Of a DNA stretch of 64,000 bases, positions 7,955-18,449 are shown one piece after another (positions within the stretch are counted from its first letter, which is position 1; every line of letters starts with the position of its first letter). The notes beneath the pieces were generated by a model. It ran no database searches, was not told where the DNA came from, and was given only the letters and a program-made list of their open reading frames with translations. The position numbers and the translations under genes are program-made. The stretch comes from Nocardiopsis sp. CNR-923 (GTDB lineage Bacteria; Actinomycetota; Actinomycetes; Streptosporangiales; Streptosporangiaceae), in the NCBI RefSeq assembly GCF_001942255.1, contig NZ_MKKC01000142.1, forward strand, positions 1 to 64,000. Reading direction: 5' to 3'.

Positions 7955-10900
7955 CGCAGGGCCCCGTTCTGGTCGTCACCGGCACCGTTGTGGGCCTGGA
8001 AAGGATGTTGGCTGTCCTCGCCCAGGCTGTCCTGGGGGTCGAGGACCAGACGGATCCCCGGTTCCACCTCGCGCAGGGAGGTCGGGCAGGTGGTGGTGGC
8101 CCAACGGCCGTCCTCGGGGTGCCGGATCAGCCCAACGTCCTCCTTCTTGCTCCTGGTGTAGCCCAGGGTGAAGCTCTCCAGGGTCTGTAGGCCGCGTTTG
8201 TCGTTCCACAGGTCGAACCGGCGGTCGACCTCCTCTTCGATCGCACGGATCGTGGCCTTGTCACCGGTGACGTCACGGGCCCGTCGTTTGACCTCGGCCG
8301 CCAGGTGGTCGGCGGTGCGCCCGGTGCGGTCGAAGTGGCCGGCCCCGGCGTTCGGGTTGAGGAGAGGGTCGTAGCCGCGGACCATGGCGATGAGCAGCCC
8401 GGTCAGGCCCCGGTCGATGGCCCGGGCCGCGAAGGGGGTGACCGACAGCGCCTCCACGTGCCGGTACAGGTTCGCGTGGAAGTCGGCGAACTGTTCGTAG
8501 TGCGACAGGTCCCGGGGGCGCGCCCAGTTGTAGACGGTGAAGACGATGCCGGGGTGTCGGCGTCCGACCCGGCTGGTGGCCTGGATGTACTCGGCGGTGG
8601 ACTTGGGCTGGCCGTTGACGACCATGGCGCCCAACCGGGAGACGTCCACGCCCACGGCGATCATGTTGGTGGCCAGCAGCACGTCCAGCGGCTGCGGCCC
8701 CTTCGCCTCCTGCTTGCCCTTTCCCGTGCCCTTGCTGGCAGCGGCGTTCAGGGCGGCCTGTTCGACGGCATCGGGGAAGGCGACCCCGAGGCGGTCGAGG
8801 ATGTAGGGGATGTCGTCGGAGTTGCGCCGGGAGGTGAGCTCCTCCACCCAGGGGGCGCGCCGCCGGGCCAGGCCGCGCTGGTCGGCGCGGCTGAGCCTGG
8901 TCGCGACGTCGTCGTCGACCAGGCGGCGCATCCCGCCCAGGTCGCGCAGGCTGTTGAAGTAGCCGACCAGGGTCATGTACGGGTCGGTGATCTCGTTGTG
9001 GCCGTACTTCAGGTGCAGTTTCTGGGCGGCGGCAAGGACGGCGACGTAGACCCGGATCTGGGTCGACTTGATCCGCACCCCGTGGGCGCACAGCCCCACG
9101 TAGCGGCGCCCGTCGGCGGTGTGGGCAGTGTGGGCGGCGGTGTGGCCGTCGCTCCGCCCTGGCACGAGGACGTCGCCGGGGTGGACGGGGCGCTGCCGGG
9201 AGAAGAACGTGTCCGGGGCGTCCAGGCCCTGGGGCGGGAAGATCCGGGTCTCGCCGCGGGCGAAGAGCATTCCGATCTGTTCCTTGGCGCGGCGCACGGT
9301 GGCTGTGGAGGCGATGACCTTGGGCCGTACCTTGTGGCGGGTCTTGCTGCCCGGAGCTGTGTGCTCCCAGCCGGCGAGCAGGTCCACGGCGGTTTCGTAC
9401 AGCCCCACCAGAGAGCCGAGCGGGCCGGTGATCAGGTGCAGCTCGTCCTGGACGATGAGGTCGGGCGGCCGGACGGCGGACGCGGGACCGACCTTGGCGA
9501 TGGGCAGGTTGACGCCCTTGGACACGGCCTTGTGCTGGAGGGAGCCCTCGCACACCTTGTCGTGCATCTGGCCGGCCAGGTACCCGTGCCGGGTGCAGTG
9601 CCGAGAGGCCCGACCGAACAGGCTCTGGGCCTCCCCCTTCCAGGTGAGCTGGGCGAACTTGTCCACGGTGGCGATGACGAGCGAGGGGACGAGCCGGTAG
9701 ATCTCCTCGTCCACCACGAGCACCGGCAGCCCCTCGCCGTCGCTGAGGTAGTCGCCGAAGGGGCACTCCAGGTCGGGGCAGATGATCCGGGTGCGCCGGG
9801 CCTGGCCCTCGGTCTCGATGTGCTTGCCGGGTTCGATGGTCGATCCGCACCAGGGGCAGCTCGTGAGCTGGTGCGGGGAGCCCTGACCGCCGCCGCCCCG
9901 GTTGGCCCGCTTCTCCCGGACCCAGTCCTGGGCGCCGTCGAAGGTGTTGGGGGTGACTCGGCCACCGACCCACAGGCCCAACCGGAACGGCACCGCGCCC
10001 CAGCGGTCCTCGTCCTGGCGGCGCTCCACCTCGCAGGCGCAGATGAGCGCGGCGGCCCGCTGGAACTGCTGAATGGTGAGCAGCCGGAGAGTGTAGCGCA
10101 TCAGGACGGCCACACCGGTGTCGGAGCGCGGGGCGTTGCCGCCCTGGGCCGCGTCCCCGTGCTGGAGGCGGCGGACGGCCAGGGTGTAGGCGGTCAGACC
10201 GAGGTAGGCCTCGGTCTTGCCGCCACCGGTGGGGAACCACAGCAGGTCGGCGACACGCTTGCCGCCAGGCCCGGTCCCGGAGCGTTCGGGGTGGGCGGGG
10301 TCGGTCAGGGAGGGCAGGTTCAGCAGCAGGAACGCCAGCTGGAAGGGGCGCCAGCTCCGGTTCTTCGGAATGTCGGCCCCGTGCACCCGGGTGTCGATGG
10401 CGATCTTGCCGTCCCCGTCGGCGGCGATGCCCTGCACCCGCTGGCGGTGCATGGCCCGGTTCGCGAAGCGGAACGCGGCGAGCGCGGCCGGGTCGGATTC
10501 GAGCAGGTCGATGGCGGCGGCGATCCGGTTCGCGGCGTGTTCGGCCTCGTCCATGTTGGCTTTGGCCTGGCGCCGGAAGTCGCTGCCGTCGTGCCGCAGC
10601 CGGGATTCGGGGGCGTCGATGCGTTCCCGCTGCCGCTCGATCCAGGCCCGGTAGCCGTTGACCAGCGGGTCCAGCGAAGACCGGAGGTCGACGGCGTCCT
10701 CGCCTTCCTGCCCGAGGAGCGACATGTCGACCACGAGGTCGGCCAGCTCGGGCAGGTCCTCGTCCTTGTCGGCGCTGGGCACGTCGGTGTGCCGCAGTTC
10801 GTGTCCGGGGGTGGCGTTGGTGGCGACCCTGACCGCGCGCATAGGGTCGTCCGCGGCGGTCCGGACATCCACCGCGACGCTGTGGCCGACCGCGAACTGG

Positions 10901-11654
10901 GCGTGGAACCGGTGGGTCATCGCCAGGTTGCGCTGTTCGTCGCGGTCCCGCTGGTCACCGCCGGAGAAGTTCTCCGGCCGGGGGACGAACACCGGGCCGG
11001 CGCCGTCGGCGGCGGTCAGCGAGAGTTCGGCCTGGAAGAGCCACAGGTGCTGTTCCTTGCTCTTGCCCTGCTGGGCGTTGACGAGGAAGACGGTGACCAG
11101 TCGGCGGCCCTCGTAGGTGCGGACCCGTCCGCGCAGCAGCACCCCGGGCTGTTCCGGGTCGAGTTCGATCGGGCCCAGGTGGCCGTCCTTCTCCGGCAGG
11201 CCGAGGGTGACGTCGGCGGTGTGCGGGAACCGGCGGTAGAAGCGGGCGCGGCCTCGGGGGCCTTCACCTTGTCGTAGTGCGCCCAGGAGGCGTGGGCGTG
11301 CAGCTCGGTGGTGTCGGGTTCGACGCAGACGGTGAAGCCGTGGGCGCTGCAGAACATGCTGGCGGCCGCGGGCACGTCCGCCCCGGGGTCGGTGCTGTCG
11401 GCCTCCCCGATCCCCGCGGAGTCCTCGACGCCGGACTCGGCGAGGGTGTCCTGCTCACCGGGTTCGATGACCGCGCCGTTGGGGGCGAGCCTGCCGAGGA
11501 TGTAGCGGTCGGTCACCCGCTCGGAGGTGGGGAACTCCTCGTGTTCGTCACCCCCGATGGGGCCGTGGAGGTCACGGATGACGAGGTCTTCGAGTTCGGC
11601 ACGGATTTCGCGGGGTGTGGGGGCGTGCAGCACCGTGTGGTCGGCCATGCACAC
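7951..11654 (-). CDS. drmA: DISARM helicase DrmA, frame broken once
   Basis: About 1234 residues are recovered when one base is added at the G run 11256-11260 (C run on the coding strand); without it the first 132 codons are out of frame. The N-terminal piece contains DLHGPIGGDEHEEFP and YILGRLAP. After the join come FYRRFPHTADVTLGLPEKD and then the helicase: FPTGGGKTEAYLG (about residue 475), VQDELHLITG (about 735), and the C-terminal lobe LLATNMIAVGVDVSRLG and QATSRVGRRHPG (about 1000). This is the DrmA type of SF2 helicase, the DNA-translocating core of DISARM. The start is GTG at 11654 or ATG at 11648; no strong ribosome binding site is visible. A perfect 23-base palindrome lies 80 bases upstream. 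Confidence 0.9.
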
Positions 11655-11734
11655 AGGCTAGAGGAGCCCGGTGACGGGCGAACAGCGGAGTTGGGACTTG
11701 GTACCAGCCCGTGGGTCGGTGACGCTTCCATCCC

Positions 11735-11810
11735 GCGTGGTCTTGCTACCGGGGGCGAGTTCGGCGCCTTGGGTTTCGGTGGCTCCGCGCCCCCGGTAGC
11801 AAGACCACGC
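11735..11810. repeat. long palindrome, copy 1, upstream of drmA
   Basis: The arms 11735-11757 and 11788-11810 are perfect 23-base inverted repeats (left arm begins GCGTGGTCTTGCTACC) around a 30-base loop. The segment from 11741 shares about 23 of 27 bases with the palindrome at 18374-18430. It may act as a terminator for the gene at 11885-12235, but sequence identity between the two copies suggests a dispersed palindromic repeat. Confidence 0.8.
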
Positions 11811-11884
11811 CCGTCCCAGGGGCTCCGTTGCCGGCGCGGTTGGCGGGAGCGCTGGAACGGAGCCCCGGTGTCGGCCTGCGCGGG

Positions 11885-12235
11885 TCAGAGGCGGGGGTGG
11901 CCGACCCGGGCGTGTGCCCACAGGTGGGCAAGGAGGTCGTCCCAGTTCCTCGCCTCGTACAGGCCGGTGGAGGAGGCCACCCAGAACGACTGCGTGCTCT
12001 CCCCGAACCACACGATCTGGCGCGGGTGCCGGGCCTGGACCTGCGCGGCCCTGTGGTGTTCGAGGGCGAACTCGGCGCGGTGCCCGCCCAGGCGGGGCAG
12101 GGCCTGGGCCCGGCAGGAACGGCAGGTGCGGTGGGTGCAGGAGGGACAGGCCGGTCCGGGCACGGCAGGGGTCCGGTACGGGTTGTTCGAACGGGAGTCC
12201 AGCGGACGGCGGGGCGCGGGGATAGGATGCGTCAT
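11885..12235 (-). CDS. small Cys-containing actinobacterial protein of unknown function
   Basis: This is a 116-residue protein with an ATG at 12235 and AGGA a few bases upstream. It contains a Cys cluster (CPSCTHRTCRSC), then RAQALPRLGGHRAEFALEHH, VQARHPRQIVWFGESTQSFW and TGLYEARNWDDLLAHL. I know of no assigned function. It follows the HATPase gene in the same direction and belongs to the regulatory module inserted between drmMI and drmA. A broken paralogue lies at 964-1191. The four cysteines could bind a metal, which is inference. Confidence 0.7.
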   Translation of the reverse strand: MTHPIPAPRRPLDSRSNNPYRTPAVPGPACPSCTHRTCRSCRAQALPRLGGHRAEFALEHHRAAQVQARHPRQIVWFGESTQSFWVASSTGLYEARNWDDLLAHLWAHARVGHPRL

Positions 12236-12340
12236 CGATCCTGCTTTCTTACATAAGCGACTGTGGAATTCAGGGTTTGCGGGGCTCAGGGGACGTGGCT
12301 GCGTCGTCCTGAGCCCTCTCTCATCTGCGGAGAGTTCGGG

Positions 12341-12886
12341 TCAGAGCCGGGACCAGGGGGTGCCGTCCAGGTCCCGCGCGAGGAAGAACCAGACGTTGCG
12401 CGCCTCGGGCAGCCCGTTGTCACCCCAGGCGGTCGCGAGGGCATCGACCATCGCCAGCCCGCGTCCGGCTTCGGCGTCCGGGTCCAGCCCGTCCGGGTCC
12501 GGGGAGAACCGACCGGCCCCGATCGGGGCCACGCTGCCCCGGTCGCGGCAGGTCAGGTGCATCCCCTGCGCGGAGCGGCGGACCTGGAGGTCGTAGAAAC
12601 CGCCGGGCAGACCGGACCGGGAGTGCCGGATGGCGTTGTTGGCCAGCTCGGACCCCAGGAGGGTGAAGAGGTACCGGTAGTCAGCGGTGCAATCGGCCGC
12701 ACAGGTGTCCAGGAACAGTCGGGTCAGCGGCATCAGGTCCGGGATGCCGGGGAAGCTGTAGTCGCGCTGCCGGAAGTGGGGGCGGTCGGTGCGCCCGGAG
12801 AAGTAGTGGGAGTGGTAGGGCTGGATGAAGCTGGTCAGCGGGACGGTGACCTCGCTCCGGACGACATCGGGGGCGGAAACGGGCAT
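12341..12886 (-). CDS. HATPase_c_2 ATP-binding protein (anti-sigma kinase-like)
   Basis: Starting at ATG 12886, which has AAGGAG ten bases upstream, the protein has 181 residues. An upstream in-frame ATG at 12907 is less well placed. It shows the GHKL ATPase signatures: N box ELANNAIRHS, G1 box CRDRG and G2 box GRGLAMVDALATAWG. Proteins of this size are RsbW/SpoIIAB-like stand-alone kinases, very numerous in actinomycetes and commonly adjacent to XRE-DUF5753 and DUF397 genes, as here. It is divergent from the XRE gene across 229 bases containing a perfect inverted repeat. The partner is not identifiable. Confidence 0.85.
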   Translation of the reverse strand: MPVSAPDVVRSEVTVPLTSFIQPYHSHYFSGRTDRPHFRQRDYSFPGIPDLMPLTRLFLDTCAADCTADYRYLFTLLGSELANNAIRHSRSGLPGGFYDLQVRRSAQGMHLTCRDRGSVAPIGAGRFSPDPDGLDPDAEAGRGLAMVDALATAWGDNGLPEARNVWFFLARDLDGTPWSRL

Positions 12887-13050
12887 GACGAACACACTCC
12901 TTGGCATGGCTGTACATGAGTCGGGGTCGTGCTGGGAACCCGTTGGAGGAGTCTCACGGATGCCGTGATGCGCGGAACGGGCAAGGCGTAGCCTGACCGG
13001 CATGAACTCTCTGCAATGAATCGGTCACTGACTACACCTCCATAGTGCTA

Positions 13051-13091
13051 CCGGAAATCTCTGCTTGTCAATCGAAAACTGGGATTTCCGG
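13051..13091. promoter_or_regulatory. inverted-repeat operator candidate between HATPase and XRE genes
   Basis: Perfect nine-base arms CCGGAAATC (13051-13059) and GATTTCCGG (13083-13091) flank a spacer that contains TTGTCA at 13065-13070, a possible -35 element. The site lies 24 bases upstream of the XRE start and in the divergent intergenic region, where an XRE-type regulator would be expected to bind. Binding is inferred. Confidence 0.5.
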
Positions 13092-13114
13092 AAGACTCTG
13101 ACTAGGCTGGCCCC

Positions 13115-13973
13115 ATGCAACGCCCGCACAGCCCCACCATCCGCCTCCGGCGGCTCGGCTTCGAGCTACGCCACCTGCGAGAACAACACAAGTTGACCCT
13201 TGAGGAAGCTTCCAAGAGGTCAGGGGTCCCCCGGACTACGCTCAGCAAGATCGAGACCGCTGAATCACGCCGCACCCGTGCACGTGACCTCGACGCGCTC
13301 GCCGACCTGTACCAGGTCAGCGAAGAAACGCGCGAAGCGTTCCACCAGCTCTACCGAGAATCCAAAGAGAAGGGCTGGTGGTACCGGTACAAGGAGCTCT
13401 TCGGCACGACTGGCCTACCAGCCTTCGAGGTTGAGGCGTCCTGATCCGAACCTACGAAGCACAGGTCATCCCCGGTCTGCTTCAGACCCCTGAGTACACA
13501 CGCGCAGTCTTCACCGGCACCAACGCCTACGCCGATGCCGAGATCCAGCGCCATGTAGATGCCCGGATGGAGCGGCAGAGCATCCTGGCACGCCTCTACC
13601 CTCCGGAGTACGCAGCCATCATCGACGAAGCCGCTCTACGACGACCAGCAGGCACGGTCGAGGTGATGAAGGAGCAACTGCGACATCTCGCACACATGGC
13701 CACACGGCAACACATCTCAGTGCACATCCTGCCCTTCTCAGCAGGCATGCACGCAGCGAACCTCGGCGGCTTTCAGATCATGGAGTTCGCCGACCCGGCA
13801 GATCCCACCGTTTGCTTCGCCGAAGTCCCTACAGCTGGCCTCTTCCTGGAAGAAGAAGCGAGGTTCGTCGATACGACGCGATCTGGCGCGAGGCGCACAA
13901 CGCAGCGATGACAGTATCTCAGAGCATAAGCTTCATCGAAGAAGCAATCACACCTCTAGAGGGCAAACCGTGA
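13115..13973 (+). CDS. XRE regulator with DUF5753 (Scr1-like), frame broken twice
   Basis: The N-terminal 70 residues form a Cro/CI helix-turn-helix (LTLEEASKRSGVPRTTLSKI). The rest is DUF5753: LIRTYEAQVIPGLLQTPEYT, the central ARMERQSILAR and HILPFSAGMHAANLGGFQI, and a C-terminus ending YDAIWREAHNAAM and ITPLEGKP. Frame breaks occur near 13440, where adding one base after GAGGCGTCC restores A-S-L-I-R-T, and near 13872. With both repaired the protein is about 285 residues, normal for the family, and its stop overlaps the DUF397 start (GTGA at 13970-13973). These regulators pair with DUF397 proteins in a toxin-antitoxin-like or developmental arrangement. It probably controls its own promoter. 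Confidence 0.82.
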
Positions 13974-14143
13974 CCGATCTGGACTTCCGTAAGAGCAGCT
14001 ACAGCGGGGCTGGGCAGAACTGTGTCGAGGTCGCCGACCTCCCGCGTGGGGCAGCCATCCGAGACTCGAAGCACCCCGACGCCGGACACCTGCCCTTCCC
14101 CCAGAGCGAGTGGACGGGGTTCCTCTCCGTCGTGCTCAAGTAG
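13970..14143 (+). CDS. DUF397 domain protein
   Basis: This is a 57-residue protein with a GTG start that overlaps the XRE stop. It contains the hallmark DUF397 sequence: FRKSSYSGAGQNCVEVA, then GAAIRDSKHPD and a terminal EWTGFLSVV. DUF397 proteins are short partners of DUF5753 regulators across actinomycetes. No catalytic residues are known. It ends 53 bases before the 3' end of the convergent drmMI gene. Confidence 0.93.
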   Translation: MTDLDFRKSSYSGAGQNCVEVADLPRGAAIRDSKHPDAGHLPFPQSEWTGFLSVVLK

Positions 14144-14195
14144 CCCACCCCTCGAAGCCTGGCCCGGGAGCGATCCCCGTGCCAGCTTCGGCATC

Positions 14196-17100
14196 TCAGA
14201 AGAGAGTGCCCTCCGGAAGGAACAGGCCGTCCTGCATCACTGGTGTAGCGTCCTTCTTCGCCTCAGTCTTCTTCCGAGACTTCTTCTTCGGTGGCCAGAT
14301 CCCCTTGCGCTCTTCTTCCGCATGCCGATCGAAGTTCAGTTGGAGCAGCCGATCCAAGATCTCTACGCGAGCGACCGGGCTCACCGTCCAGCGCACGCCT
14401 TGATCAGTCTCATGGTGACCATGCTGCAGGTCGAGATCGCTCCATCCGTACGCCTCCTTGACCGCCTCATCGATCTCAACATGAATCTCACGAATTCGAT
14501 CGATGTCCAGATCACCTTGCAGGTCAGGATCATGGACCAAGTTGTAGAGTTTGGTCAGTCCAAATCCTCGGCGCAGCATGATCTCACTACGCTCCCGGTC
14601 GAGGGTCTCCCCCACCTCGTCCATACATTCCATTGACCGGGGAAAGGGCAGGGTTTCAAACACATCTGTCGGAGTATACCGAAGATCACCCTTCATACTC
14701 GATGCCCAAGCAACCGCCCAAACATAGTGGATTCCACTACTCAACAGGGTCAAGTTTGAATAATTCCCATCCGCAAAAACAGCCAACATATGCGAGAACA
14801 CCTGACCGCCAGGAACCAAGCAGGGCATAACCGTCTTGCTCGTAAGAGCAAGGACCAACACCCTATCGAGGCCGCAGACAGCCTCCTGCATATTTAGCTG
14901 CTTCTCACCAAACTGCCACCAGAAGTCCCGGTAGATCTTTCGGTTGTTTTTTGCACGAATAGGCTTGACATCACGCTCGACCACTTCAAATAGATCAGTA
15001 AAGTCTCGGGCTTCCTCTTCAGATCGCACGCCAAAGTTGATCACCCAGCGACTAGCAGAACCATCAGAACGGGAGTTAAGATCTTTTCCAACCAGATATG
15101 GAAAGAGCACTTCTCGATTCTTAGAATTATGACGGATCAGCGCCCGCGCGTCGTCAGGGTCCAACAAGAACCCATCACCTAGGACATAGGATCCAATAAA
15201 AGACTTCTCCGCGTTAGCCACCAGCTTCCATGGGTTTCCTGTCACCCTCGAACGCGGGTCCAGCGACGGAGTAATCCCGGGGACAGGGATCTCGCTCAGG
15301 ATCGCCTGTTCTTCCTCACCGGCGTGCCCAGCCCAGACCAAGGACACGTGGACACTCGCATTTCCCGGCCACAGCTGGCTCTTCACCGCTCGATAGATCT
15401 GCCAACCCTCCCGTTCGACCATCTGGTCAAGACCCACCTCCCGACTATCGCCCTGGGCAATGGAGTTAGTGGCGATGATTCCGGTCCGCCCAGCAGGGGC
15501 GAGTTCAAGGTTGCGCAACAGGAAATAAGAGCAAAGATCAGCATGACCTCGCTTCCCTGAGGCGATATCCACCACCAGATACTCGCGCACGTCAGATCCG
15601 AGATTTCCACTTAGACGCTTGCCACCCATGAACGGCGGATTCCCCACCACCGCATCGAACCCACCGTTCCCCATCACCTCGGGGAACTCGATGGCCCAGT
15701 GCATAGGCTTGATCGGCTGGTCCCTGTCCCCCCGCAACCAGTCACGGATCTTGGACTTGGTCGCCTCTTCCTTGTAGAAGTCGTACGCACCCTCGTCCAA
15801 CAACTCCAGGAACTCATCCGACAGGAAGGTCAGCAGCCGGTTGTACGCGTCCTGCCAGTTGTACTTCTTGTCCTCCGCGTCCTGGAGCTTCTTCTCGTAA
15901 TCCTCCAGGTCGAGTTCCGCGTACCGCTCGGCCGCCAACGCCGCCGCGACCACACCGTCGCACGCCAACCGCAACTGCGTGAGCCGCGCGTCGGCCTCCG
16001 CGTTCAGCTTCTCCTTCTGCCGCACTTCCTCCGGGTCGTTCACCGGGGGCAGCGACTCGATCTCCCGTCGCAATGCGGTGACCTCGCCCAGCACCCGGTC
16101 GATGTACTCGCCCACGTCGCCCGAGAGGCGAGCGTTGATGGACCGCCCTTCCTCCGGGTCGGTGTGGAAGGCCCGCACCTGTTCCTCGTTCACCAACCCG
16201 ACCAGGGAGTCCCCGCTCTTCAGCGCGTGGTCCAGGAAGCTGAACGGCTTGTCCCTGGCCAGGGTCTCCAGCCACATCGACAGCTTCGCCAGCTCCACCG
16301 CCATGTCGTCGCGGTCCACCCCGTAGACGCACGAGGCCGCCACCCGGCGCTTGGCGTACAGCCTCACGTCTTCGAGCTCGACGGAGCCCTCACCCTGCTC
16401 CTTTCCCTGCCCCTCCCCAGGTTCCCCACTGGCCTCCCCGCCACCCCGGCGCAGCTCCTCCGGAAGCCCGTCCCGCTGCCAGGCCTCGACCACCCGCTCC
16501 CCCAGGTACCGGGTCGCCGCCACCAGGAACGCCCCGCTCCCCGCCGCGGGGTCGACCACCTTGAGCTTCAGCAGCTCTCCCGCGGGCTTGACCCGCCACT
16601 CCCCCTCCGGCGCACCGTCAGCCGGCCCCGGCTGGTACACCAGCGGTTCCAGGGTGTACCGCACCACCTTCTCCGCCAGCTCACGCGGGGTGTAGTGCGT
16701 CCCGGTCCTCCTGCGCTCCCCCACCTGTGTGAAGACCACCGACCGGTCCGGGAACACCGTCGGATCGTCACGCAGGTCGGTCCGGAGCAGCCCCCAGAAG
16801 GGCAGGGTCCGCTCGGTCAGCTCCGCGTCGCTGTCCCAGGCCGAGTGCAGCCTCGAACGTTCCTCCGGTCCGGGCTCCGCCGCCAGCATCTTCTTGAGCT
16901 GGGTCCGCGTCGCCTTGGTCCTATCCTGCAACCAGTCGAGGAAGGCCTCCTCCCCCTCCGAGTAGGCTTCCTCCACCTCCCGCAGCGGCAGCTCCGGCTC
17001 CAGCTTTCCCCTGAGCCCCACGTACGGGCCCTGGGTCTTGCGGACGGAGAACTCCAACAGGCCCTCGTACACGTGGCCGATGTCCTCCACCCCCAGACCC

Positions 17101-18348
17101 TTGTACGAGATCCGGGTCGGGGTGCCCTTCCTGGTCTTGGGCTTGAGCATGACCAGAGCGTCGAGGATCTCGAACACCACCCGGTCGGCGACGGCGAAGC
17201 CCGCCAGCCACTCATACGTCCGCGGGTCGAAGAGCGATCCCCCGTACGGCGGCAACCGCAGGTCCGGGTGCTCCGAGCCCTTGTGGATCCCGTTGAACAG
17301 GGCGAGCAACCGGGGCCAGGCGGCGGCCCTGCGATCCACGACCTCCTCGCCCAGCCGGTCCCGGTCGGCGGTGAGCTGGTCGTGCAGGCGGCTGACCGAG
17401 TAGTGGTCGGCGTACAGGTCGTCGGTCGGCAGCAGCCGCTGCTCCTCCGCGTACAGCAGGAACACCAGCCGCATGAGGACGGTCAGCGCGCCCTTGTAGA
17501 TCTCCCGCTCACCCACGTGCTCCAGGAACCGGCCGCCGGACTCCCGGTCCAGCCGGGCGATCTCGGCGACGAGCAGCTCCACCGCGCGCAGGACCTGGTT
17601 GCCCAGGTCCTCGGTGAGGTCGCTCTGCTTGTCGAAGGTCCGCTCGAACAGCGCCGCCGCCGCGTTGGTGAGCTCTCCGTTCCTGTCCCGGGCGGGCAGC
17701 CGTACCCGCTGGCTCTCCAGCAGCGCCGCGAACGCCTGGAGCAGCAGGGGTTCCTCGCCCCACAGGTCCGCGTCGAAGACCCCCACCGAGGTGGGCTTTC
17801 CGGGAAGCGCGTGCACCAGCGCCCAGTACTGGCCGTCGGTCACCAGCGCCAGCGGCACCCCGGACTCGCGGCAGCGGGCGGCAGCGGTCTCCACCGGAGA
17901 GGGACGCTGCCCTGGGACCGGGCGGGTTCGGTGCCCAGGGCCAGCCGGTAGAAGTGCAGGCGTTCCTCGCGCCCGCTCGGCCCGGGGCCGAAGAGCGCGA
18001 ACTCGGGGGCTACCCGCGCGCCCTCCGCCGTCGGCTGCGCACGCTGCCCCTCGTCCCAGCCGAGGAGTTCGCCGAGCACCAGCTCAATCCACGCGGGAAC
18101 CAGGGCACCGGTGCGTTCCCGGTCGAGCTCGTGCCACCCCTGCCGCAGGGTTCGGCGCACCTCGGTCTCGACCGCGGGCAGGCCGTCGGGAAAGGCTTCG
18201 AGCAGGACCTCCGCGGAGAGGAAGGGCCCGTCGGGTGAGAGGAGCCCCAGCCACTCGGTGTGCTGTTCGGCGGGTCGGATCGAGGGCGCGCGACGTCGGC
18301 GAGGTCCAGGCATGCCTTGAGGTTATCGGCCACCCGCGGTCCAGCCAC
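14196..18348 (-). CDS. drmMI: DISARM class 1 adenine methyltransferase DrmMI, frame broken twice
   Basis: About 1384 residues. The GTG start at 18348 is preceded by AGGAGGG and opens VADNLKACLDLADVARPRSD. One missing base near 18272 and one near 17901 shift the frame; adding them joins this to AEQHTEWLGLLSPDG and then to VETAAARCRESGVPLALVTD. Methyltransferase motif I is VVDPAAGSGAFLVAATRYL (about residue 599), and the catalytic motif is VVGNPPFMGG (about 903), marking an N6-adenine Eco57I-type enzyme. After this comes the target recognition domain, ending GDLRYTPTDVFETLPFP. In class 1 DISARM this enzyme marks self DNA. The recognition-domain DNA (about 14640-15580) is much poorer in GC than the rest. 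The end is Lys-rich (PPKKKSRKK). Confidence 0.9.
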
Positions 18349-18373
18349 AGCCCTCCTGAACGCCCCCTGCCCC

Positions 18374-18430
18374 GTGATCTCGCTACCAGGGGCACGTTCG
18401 GCGCGAACGTGCCCTGGTAGCCGAGATCAC
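18374..18430. repeat. long palindrome, copy 2, between the PIN gene and drmMI
   Basis: Arms 18374-18400 and 18404-18430 (27 bases each, two single-base indels) form a near-perfect hairpin with a three-base loop. It begins GTGATCTCGCTACCAGGGGC. The core resembles copy 1 at 11735-11810. It sits 20 bases after the PIN gene stop and 25 bases before the drmMI start, so it could terminate the upstream transcript. Confidence 0.85.
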
Positions 18431-18449
18431 GACAGGTGGGGAGTTCTAT

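Noticed and set aside
8305-11277. A 990-codon open frame on the plus strand opposite drmA
   Set aside because: Gly/Val/Asp-rich shadow of the helicase; no motif and no ribosome binding site.
15699-17951. A 750-codon open frame on the plus strand opposite drmMI
   Set aside because: Low-complexity Arg/Leu/Gln/Pro-rich translation, antisense to a clear methyltransferase.
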